Positions 15,001 to 20,579 of a stretch of 20,579 bases of DNA are shown one piece after another. The stretch is from positions 1-20,579 of the forward strand of contig JBBINX010000037.1 in assembly GCA_037443685.1 (NCBI GenBank), written 5' to 3'. Source of the DNA: JAHJRJ01 sp037443685. Its GTDB lineage: Bacteria > Bacteroidota > Ignavibacteria > UBA10030 > BY39. The notes beneath the pieces are model-generated. The model was not told where the DNA came from. It worked only from the letters and a program-made list of their open reading frames with translations, and ran no database searches. Each line of letters opens with the position of its first letter. The first letter of the stretch is position 1. Position numbers and translations under genes: made by a program.

Positions 15001-17853
15001 ATGAAAAGATGTTTATTATTTCTCGTTTTTCTTCTATCGACCCAGATTCTTTTTTCACAGTCGAAAGGAACCATTAAAGGATCTGTAATTGATAAGACGA
15101 CCGGCGAATCACTTCCGAGTGTTAACGTTTTAATCAAAGGGACTTACTACGGTGCATCATCAGATTTCGACGGTAAATTTACTATACCAAACGTGTCAGC
15201 CGGTTCATATACTATAGAAGTTACTCTACTAGGATATAAAACTGTTCAATATACTGGTGTAAAAGTTTCAGCTAACGAAACTACTACTTTGAATGTGAAG
15301 ATGGAAGAAACCGTTCTCACAGTTGGGCAAGAAGTGATTATTATAGGGGAGAAGCCCCTTTTCAATATTGAAGAAACAGGCAGCCGTCGGTCAATTACAA
15401 GCGAAGAAATTCAAATGGCAGTTGTTAAAGACGTGCGCGACGTCGTCTCATTACAAACAGGAGTTGTTCAATCGGATAATGAAGTCCACATTCGTGGCGG
15501 ACGAAGTTACGAGAATGCTTATTTGATAGATGGAATTTCTGTCCAAGACCCACTAGCAGGTCGCGGCTTCGGTTTGCAGATCGCACCGCAGGCAATTGCA
15601 GAAGTAGAAGTGCTCACTGGTGGTTATAATGCAGAATACGGTCAAGCTACATCAGGCGTTGTTAACATCACCACAAAAGAAGGAGCAAAGAATTTTTCCG
15701 GTTCTATAGGTTACAAGCGTGATCACTTTGGTTTCAACGATAAGGCAATAGCTAACGCGAACACAGATATTTATGAATTCAACTTAAGTGGGCCCGAACC
15801 GTTAACAACTTATTTAATGCCAGTTATTGGTGCTTCGATTCCAGGAAATCTTAGTTTCTTCGGAAATTTTTATGCGAACCTGACCGACGGTTACACAAGA
15901 TGGGTTGAGAACATAGAGAATGGTAAACCAAATGGTTATATAGCATTAGCACCCAAAGGATTATATTCATCAATTTTTGGAGGTAGAAAATATTCCCCCC
16001 GCCGAAGTAACAGTTATTCAGCATTAGGGAAATTAACTTATCGCCCGAGTGGAATAATAAAATTGGGTTATACATTCAGTCAATCTGTTCAAATCGATCA
16101 AAACACACAAACGATTTCAGCAACACTCGATCGTGTTGAACCTAATCCGGGTTATCAGTTTTTATTCCAAAATATACCCGATAGCGCAAATACTTTCACA
16201 CAACTTAATCAACAACACAGTCTAAGCTGGACGCACACTATAAATCCGAAAACCTTCTATGACGTTCGATTAAGTTTGTACGCAGCGAAAGTTCGTGGTG
16301 ATGCAAACGGTAAATCGTGGGATCAGTATTTTGAGCCGAAGGATATCGTTACTTATCCGGTTGAATATTTTTATCCAAACCCTAACAGCCGTGATACAGT
16401 TTATGTGATTCCAGGTGATGGTTTTTATGACTTCGGAAGTCCATCAACGTGGCGCGACCATCATATCAGTGAATTTACTTTCAAGTTTGATCTGACGAGT
16501 AATCCAACGGATAAACACAAAATGAAAGCCGGTATAGAAACACGCTTTCAGGAAATGCAATTAGTCGATATTATCCAACCGTGGATAAGACCTTTAGGAT
16601 TTGATAATGATATCTACAAAGTATATCCTGCTTTCGGTGCTATTTACGCTCAGGATGGAATTACGATGAGCGGTATGATACTAAACTTCGGTTTACGACT
16701 CGATTATTGGTTACCCGGTAAATATGTTGACGATGCAGTCACAAAGGGGACAGCAAAGCTTGTACCCAAAGCGATACAAGATGAATACTTAAAGGATAGC
16801 TACAAATGGTTCGGTCGATACTGGAAAGCCCGTTTAAGTCCAAGACTCGGAATCTCGCATCCTGTTACTGATAACCAAACATTATTTTTCTCGTACGGAC
16901 ATTTTTCGAAACTACCTCGACCTCAATTTGTTTATGCAAAATTGGGTGGCAGCCGTTCACGCTCTTCTTTTCAAACTATCGGTAATCCGAATTTAAATCC
17001 TGAAACAACTGTAGCATACGAACTTGGACTCCGAAATCAACTTACCGAAAACGACGTGTTTACTCTTACTGCATACTATAAGGATATTTTTGATTATATA
17101 ACGGCTAAGCAGTTCAGAGCAATTGTATCAGGAACTACCCGCGGAACATACACAATATACATCAACCAAGATTATGCACGTATCCGTGGTATCGAAGTAG
17201 AGTATAAAACGAGATTCGCCAAGATGCTTAGAGCTACATTATCGGGTTCATATAGCATCGCTACAGGAAAGAGTTCTTCGGCAAACGAGACTGCATATAA
17301 CATCCAGCAGGGACTCGAAGAAAATCTTAAAGAAACTTATGTAGTTTGGGATAGACCCTTTCAAGCGTCAGCAAACATTAATTTTTCTGTAGCTAAAAAT
17401 AATCCTCTGTTCGGTTTTGGAAAAGGAATACTTGACGACTACAACATTTATACTAGAGTATTCTTTCAATCGGGGAAACGATATACTCCCCAGATATTTT
17501 ACAGATATAATCCTGTGAACGGACGTCCAGAATACAGAAGCGATAGAGCGAATCCTTACAGTAAAGTAGGGGACGACTGGTTTTATGTCGACCTAAATTT
17601 TGAAAAATACATCAATGTTGGTTTCGGCAGATTAGTTGTGAATTTTGAGATTCAAAACATCTTGAACAATAAAAATTCCCAAATCTTAAATCCAATTACA
17701 GGGGAAGCATACGAGTATGGTCAAATTACACCTGTCGATTGGAACGATCCAAATTATCGAGACCTCACTGCGCCGATTGACCCATTGCCCTATAATCCGG
17801 CCCGCTTTTTAACTCCAAGAACTTATAAACTCGGTTTATCATTGAGATTTTAG
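15001..17853 (+). CDS. TonB-dependent outer membrane receptor with carboxypeptidase-regulatory-like domain
   Basis: The 950-aa protein is an outer membrane gated barrel that takes up a ligand with energy from TonB-ExbB-ExbD. After a signal peptide (1-20, ending LFSQ) comes a carboxypeptidase-regulatory-like (CarboxypepD_reg/DUF4480-type) domain (about 22-105: GTIKGSVIDKTTGESLPSVN, DFDGKFTIPNVSAGSY). The plug domain (about 110-235) has VHIRGGRSYENAYLIDGISV and AEVEVLTGGYNAEYGQATSG ending VVNITTKEG. The rest is a 22-strand-type beta-barrel ending in TYKLGLSLRF with a terminal Phe, typical for BAM insertion. No clear TonB box is readable. The leader is extremely AT-rich with no Shine-Dalgarno. 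A PorV/PorQ-like gene follows after only four bases. The ligand is not predictable; the absence of a SusD homologue argues against a standard polysaccharide locus. Confidence 0.93.
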   Translation: MKRCLLFLVFLLSTQILFSQSKGTIKGSVIDKTTGESLPSVNVLIKGTYYGASSDFDGKFTIPNVSAGSYTIEVTLLGYKTVQYTGVKVSANETTTLNVKMEETVLTVGQEVIIIGEKPLFNIEETGSRRSITSEEIQMAVVKDVRDVVSLQTGVVQSDNEVHIRGGRSYENAYLIDGISVQDPLAGRGFGLQIAPQAIAEVEVLTGGYNAEYGQATSGVVNITTKEGAKNFSGSIGYKRDHFGFNDKAIANANTDIYEFNLSGPEPLTTYLMPVIGASIPGNLSFFGNFYANLTDGYTRWVENIENGKPNGYIALAPKGLYSSIFGGRKYSPRRSNSYSALGKLTYRPSGIIKLGYTFSQSVQIDQNTQTISATLDRVEPNPGYQFLFQNIPDSANTFTQLNQQHSLSWTHTINPKTFYDVRLSLYAAKVRGDANGKSWDQYFEPKDIVTYPVEYFYPNPNSRDTVYVIPGDGFYDFGSPSTWRDHHISEFTFKFDLTSNPTDKHKMKAGIETRFQEMQLVDIIQPWIRPLGFDNDIYKVYPAFGAIYAQDGITMSGMILNFGLRLDYWLPGKYVDDAVTKGTAKLVPKAIQDEYLKDSYKWFGRYWKARLSPRLGISHPVTDNQTLFFSYGHFSKLPRPQFVYAKLGGSRSRSSFQTIGNPNLNPETTVAYELGLRNQLTENDVFTLTAYYKDIFDYITAKQFRAIVSGTTRGTYTIYINQDYARIRGIEVEYKTRFAKMLRATLSGSYSIATGKSSSANETAYNIQQGLEENLKETYVVWDRPFQASANINFSVAKNNPLFGFGKGILDDYNIYTRVFFQSGKRYTPQIFYRYNPVNGRPEYRSDRANPYSKVGDDWFYVDLNFEKYINVGFGRLVVNFEIQNILNNKNSQILNPITGEAYEYGQITPVDWNDPNYRDLTAPIDPLPYNPARFLTPRTYKLGLSLRF

Positions 17854-17857
17854 AATT

Positions 17858-18877
17858 ATGAAAAAAACAAAAATACACATCGCTATCCTAACAGTTATAT
17901 TAGTCACATACTGTTCTACATATGCCCAACTGGTACCTAATTTAGGGGGACAAAGAGTTGGTATTTCCGCTCTCCAATTTCTCAAAATTGGCGTAGGAGC
18001 TCGTGGAACATCATTAGGCGGGTCTTTCGTGGCTGTTACAAACGATGCATCGGCTCTCTTTTGGAATCCCGCAGGTTTGATACAGAGCGAAGGAAACCAA
18101 TTATTAATTTCTCACACTCAGTATGTTGCCGATATTAACCACGAATTTGTGGGTGCAACATATAAGCTAACTCCAACGGATGTACTCGGTATTAGTCTTA
18201 TTTCACTCGGTACTGATGACATGCCGGTGACTAACGAAACAAACCCTTTTGGTACGGGCCGTATGTTTAAGTATAGCGATTTAGCGATCGGTTTTTCTTA
18301 CGCTCGCCAGATGACAAATCAATTCAGTTTCGGCGCTACAGTTAAATATGTAGAAGAAACATTAGATATTTTGAAGATGCGAACATTTTTAGTTGACCTG
18401 GGGACTTATTATTGGACAGGCTTAGGTTCCGTTCGTTTTGCAGTCGTTGTTAACAATTTCGGAAGCGACGTATCGCCTTCAGGAACTGTTGAATTGTATG
18501 ATGGTAGGAAAGTTACAAGCTTCCAATCGTTTTCTCCGCCAACTCTTTTTAAAGTTGGTTTAGCGTTTGAGCCGTTTGAGACTGAATCACAAAAATTAAC
18601 GACATCAGTTCAATTAAACCATCCAAACGACAATGCAGAGAATATAAGGCTTGGTGTTGAATACACATGGAATGATATGTTCTCCCTCCGAACCGGCCTA
18701 AAGCGATCGATCGGTGAACCAATTTTAGGGAAAGACGGCGCTTCGGAAGAAGATTTTACATTTGGAGCAGGCATTAAAGTTCCAATTAGCATTGCTAAAA
18801 TTAATGTTGATTATGCTTACGCTAATTTTAACCGCTTGGGTGGTGTTCACAGAATATCTTTACAACTTACATACTAA
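17858..18877 (+). CDS. PorV/PorQ-family outer membrane protein
   Basis: The 339-aa protein has a signal peptide (1-24, ending TYAQ) and then a FadL-like beta-barrel of the PorV/PorQ (UPF0164) family. Evidence is the N-terminal block ISALQFLKIGVGARGTSLGG, followed by VTNDASALFWNPAGL, both hallmarks, and repeated amphipathic strands to the end (HRISLQLTY, aromatic terminus). In Porphyromonas gingivalis, PorV is the T9SS shuttle that receives folded cargo from the translocon and delivers it to the attachment complex; PorQ belongs to the same family. Which subtype this is cannot be told. Its place four bases after the TonB receptor gene and five bases before the propeller lipoprotein gene, in a cluster that also encodes T9SS-tailed proteins, suggests a dedicated secretion or surface-assembly role. 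No Shine-Dalgarno is visible. Confidence 0.85.
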   Translation: MKKTKIHIAILTVILVTYCSTYAQLVPNLGGQRVGISALQFLKIGVGARGTSLGGSFVAVTNDASALFWNPAGLIQSEGNQLLISHTQYVADINHEFVGATYKLTPTDVLGISLISLGTDDMPVTNETNPFGTGRMFKYSDLAIGFSYARQMTNQFSFGATVKYVEETLDILKMRTFLVDLGTYYWTGLGSVRFAVVVNNFGSDVSPSGTVELYDGRKVTSFQSFSPPTLFKVGLAFEPFETESQKLTTSVQLNHPNDNAENIRLGVEYTWNDMFSLRTGLKRSIGEPILGKDGASEEDFTFGAGIKVPISIAKINVDYAYANFNRLGGVHRISLQLTY

Positions 18878-18882
18878 AGCTT

Positions 18883-20040
18883 ATGAAATTATTTAATCTA
18901 TCAAAAATATTTATTTTATCTACGATGGTTTTTTTGCTGACTGTGGGTTGTCAGAAAAAATTTAATCTGAACGACCTCCCGTTAGCAACCACATTAACCT
19001 ATGGTGATACTACTTACATTGAAATTGTGCCACCCTGGACAGGGTTTAATAATCCGACTGCCTTGTTTGGTGGGTTTGACCAATTAATTTATGTAGCAGA
19101 TACTGATAACAACAGAATTGTACAGTTAACTGAAGCAGGTGTAGTATTAGAAACAGCAACAATCTTACGTCCTATCGCAATAGCCCAAGACTTACGATTA
19201 GACTTACTTGTATCTGGTGAAATCGCCAGACCTGCTTATAATGATACAATTGCTGGTATATTTAGAATCCATCTTTACGAAGCAGCCCATCACCTCGAAC
19301 AAGCAAGAATCGATACAATTTGGAAAGAGCCTTCAAAACCCAAACGCAGGTTCAAAGGAATTGCACTATTACGAGATAATCAGTACATCATCGCTCGGGA
19401 CGGTTCGGATAATTCCAGTTTCGTTGATCCAGATAGCCGCGTGCTGTGGTTTAATGCAAAGACAAGGAAGGATACAATTAAAGACGTGTTCGGCAATATT
19501 ATTATAAAAGATACTGTTATAGATAAAATGATAACACCGATAGGGGACTTAGCTACGAGAAGTGGTTCCGGTATCACCGATATTTTGCGTCCGACTGATA
19601 TTGTAACATTCCCGAATAGCAACGATTTTATTCTTACTCAAAGTTGGGTAAACGGCGAAATGATTTACGGTGCTTTATGGATGGTATATTCGAAAAGCTC
19701 TGATTTCGAAGGATGGCTGCCGAAGTTTAACCCCGTAAAACCGGACGAAAGGTATATAGATTTTATCAAACCTAATCGCTATAAAGAACCGACTGCTGTC
19801 ACTATTGATAGGTCGCGTCTTGATATTTTTATCCTTGACAACACTTTAGAAACAATTGTAAAATTTGACGGAAGAAGAGGGACGATGAAGTCGGAATCTT
19901 TTGGGAATGAAAAATTAGCAAGCATGAACAGACCACCGCTCAAATCTCCTAAAGGTATTACTTTTCTCGGTAAAACTCTTTATGTATCAGATACCGGTAA
20001 TAATATGATAAGAAGATTCAGACTGTCGACCGATAGATAA
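18883..20040 (+). CDS. NHL-like beta-propeller lipoprotein
   Basis: The 385-aa protein has a lipoprotein signal (hydrophobic FILSTMVFLLTVGC, Cys23) and a beta-propeller of NHL type. Recognisable blades include NPTALFGGFDQLIYVADTDN and NRIVQLTEAG (about 56-85), EPTAVTIDRSRLDIFILDN with TIVKFDGRRG (about 304-335), and SPKGITFLGKTLYVSDTGNN with MIRRFRL at the C-terminus (about 352-380). Intervening blades are more divergent, including a Lys/Asp-rich loop. Propellers of this kind usually act as binding scaffolds; no enzyme motif is seen. It starts five bases after the PorV/PorQ-like gene and ends 38 bases before a strong terminator, so it closes the operon. It likely sits at the outer membrane with the TonB receptor and the 13194 lipoprotein. 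Partner and ligand are unknown. Confidence 0.82.
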   Translation: MKLFNLSKIFILSTMVFLLTVGCQKKFNLNDLPLATTLTYGDTTYIEIVPPWTGFNNPTALFGGFDQLIYVADTDNNRIVQLTEAGVVLETATILRPIAIAQDLRLDLLVSGEIARPAYNDTIAGIFRIHLYEAAHHLEQARIDTIWKEPSKPKRRFKGIALLRDNQYIIARDGSDNSSFVDPDSRVLWFNAKTRKDTIKDVFGNIIIKDTVIDKMITPIGDLATRSGSGITDILRPTDIVTFPNSNDFILTQSWVNGEMIYGALWMVYSKSSDFEGWLPKFNPVKPDERYIDFIKPNRYKEPTAVTIDRSRLDIFILDNTLETIVKFDGRRGTMKSESFGNEKLASMNRPPLKSPKGITFLGKTLYVSDTGNNMIRRFRLSTDR

Positions 20041-20078
20041 GGTTATCTTCAATAATTCCCTCAGCCTGGTAGTAATTT

Positions 20079-20106
20079 AAAGCCGATTCTTACGAATCGG
20101 TTTTTT
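20079..20106 (+). terminator. strong Rho-independent terminator closing the envelope cluster
   Basis: CCGATTC (20083-20089) pairs perfectly with GAATCGG (20094-20100) over a TTAC tetraloop. Flanking A residues and the following six-T tract extend the stem and form the release signal. It is the clearest terminator in the window and ends the run of genes beginning at 8712. Confidence 0.88.
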
Positions 20107-20205
20107 ATATTTATATGGTGAACCGATTCTCTCGAAAAATGCAATAAAAAATAGTTGCTTCCTTTAATAGATTGATGCTGATTAGTTTATGTTCTTGAGA
20201 TTTTC

Positions 20206-20231
20206 GCATTTCTAATGCAATGCATTTAGAA
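20206..20231. other. overlapping alternative hairpins in the transposase leader region
   Basis: TTCTAATGC (20210-20218) pairs with GCATTTAGAA (20222-20231, one bulged T). The overlapping GCATT (20206-20210) can instead pair with AATGC (20214-20218). The two structures exclude each other. The rest of 20107-20329 holds no gene apart from the leader ORF. Confidence 0.35.
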
Positions 20232-20287
20232 TATCAATAATTAGTTGACCCTTAAAAACTCGAAAATGGTTTATAAAGTGGGAAAAA

Positions 20288-20329
20288 ATGATTAAATTGA
20301 GTAAGAAAGAATACAAGAAAACAAGATAA
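20288..20329 (+). other. 13-codon leader ORF directly before the transposase start
   Basis: ATG at 20288 opens MIKLSKKEYKKTR and stops with TAA at 20327-20329; the next codon is the transposase ATG at 20330, in the same frame. A GTGGGA lies just before the leader start, whereas no Shine-Dalgarno precedes the transposase ATG. The peptide is highly basic. It may couple or limit transposase translation, or be chance. Confidence 0.3.
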
Positions 20330-20579
20330 ATGTCAAAAAACCTTGCAAAAAATATGCTATCAAAACCAGCCAACCCAGGCCAGTTAACATTCTGTACAAC
20401 ATTCGAAGAGCAACTCAGTCATCGTAAACCACTCTACATCTTAGCAAATAAAATTGACTGGTCAATATTTGAGAACGAATTTAAAAAATATTACAGTGAA
20501 GATATGGGACGTCCAGCTAAACCCATTCGTTTGCTGACCGGTTTACTTTTTCTAAAACATATTCGAAATTTGAGCGATG
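20330..20579 (+). CDS. IS5-type transposase, N-terminal part (3' end outside window)
   Basis: The first 83 codons are present and the frame is open to the right edge. The segment FEEQLSHRKPLYILANKIDW followed by SIFENEFKKYY and GRPAKPIRLLTGLLFLKHIRN is the DUF772-type N-terminal domain of IS5-family DDE transposases, which precedes the catalytic DDE core. The catalytic residues are outside the window, so activity cannot be judged, but no stop or frameshift is seen so far. The start at 20330 gives MSKNLAKNMLSKP; a second in-frame ATG at 20354 is possible. Regulation by the short leader ORF is suggested by its position. Confidence 0.88.
   Translation, partial: MSKNLAKNMLSKPANPGQLTFCTTFEEQLSHRKPLYILANKIDWSIFENEFKKYYSEDMGRPAKPIRLLTGLLFLKHIRNLSD

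Larger units (their letters stand above)
20245..20579 (+). mobile_element. insertion sequence, IS5-type, cut by window edge (left end uncertain)
   Basis: The transposase N-terminus at 20330 implies an IS element that extends past the right edge. The left terminal repeat cannot be identified without the right one; 20245 is a provisional limit, at the TTGACC hexamer that could be the transposase promoter -35 (TTTATA follows at 20270). The true left end could lie anywhere between about 20107 and 20287. Insertion downstream of a strong terminator would do little harm to the cluster. Confidence 0.5.

Noticed and set aside
15345..15359. AGGGG-AGAAG-CCCCT hairpin followed by TTT, resembling a terminator
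   Set aside because: It lies within the TonB receptor reading frame in the conserved GEKPLF stretch, and its T-run is short; most likely a by-product of coding sequence.
1..20579. CRISPR array, tRNA or rRNA genes
   Set aside because: No regularly spaced direct repeats and no recognisable tRNA or rRNA signature sequences were seen on either strand.

Overview
The window reads as chromosomal DNA of a Gram-negative bacterium from the Bacteroidota/Chlorobiota-Ignavibacteria (FCB) side of the tree. The DNA is AT-rich. Several secreted proteins end in type IX secretion (T9SS, Por) sorting tails with NYPNPFNP and VTLKVYN-GQEV motifs. There is a PorV/PorQ-family outer membrane protein, a TonB-dependent receptor with an N-terminal carboxypeptidase-regulatory-like domain, and a carboxyltransferase with the QEW...NGAKLLYAF wording I associate with Bacteroidota. 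Genus cannot be fixed from sequence alone. Every recognised gene is on the + strand.

Layout. 1-475: the 3' end of a T9SS-exported protein, its terminator, and a short remnant of a second T9SS tail. 514-3046: a tight three-gene envelope operon (OmpA-like protein with a LamG-like middle, an unknown exported protein, a small lipoprotein). 3171-4754: methylglyoxal synthase (mgsA) and the tRNA 2-thiouridylase mnmA. 4848-6395: acyl-CoA (probably propionyl-CoA) carboxylase carboxyltransferase. 6495-8633: an MltD-type lytic transglycosylase lipoprotein with four LysM repeats, behind a plausible sigma-70 promoter. 8712-20040: six closely spaced envelope genes. They encode two large exported proteins with T9SS-type C-termini, an Ig-like lipoprotein with a possible GATase-like domain, a TonB-dependent receptor, a PorV/PorQ-like barrel and a beta-propeller lipoprotein, and a strong intrinsic terminator closes the run. 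20330-end: the N-terminal part of an IS5-type transposase, cut by the window edge, with a 13-codon leader ORF ending directly before its start.

How the genes fit together. Most of the window builds or remodels the cell envelope. In the six-gene cluster, a T9SS shuttle-type barrel (PorV family), T9SS-tailed cargo, a TonB receptor and two lipoproteins are probably co-transcribed, which suggests a surface complex whose substrate is not evident. The most unusual pattern is that all three tails of the VTLKVYN/KKLVLIK type (two genes and one remnant) appear to carry a different short, imperfectly palindromic, stop-free DNA repeat inserted in frame. This resembles the in-frame palindromic elements known from Rickettsia.
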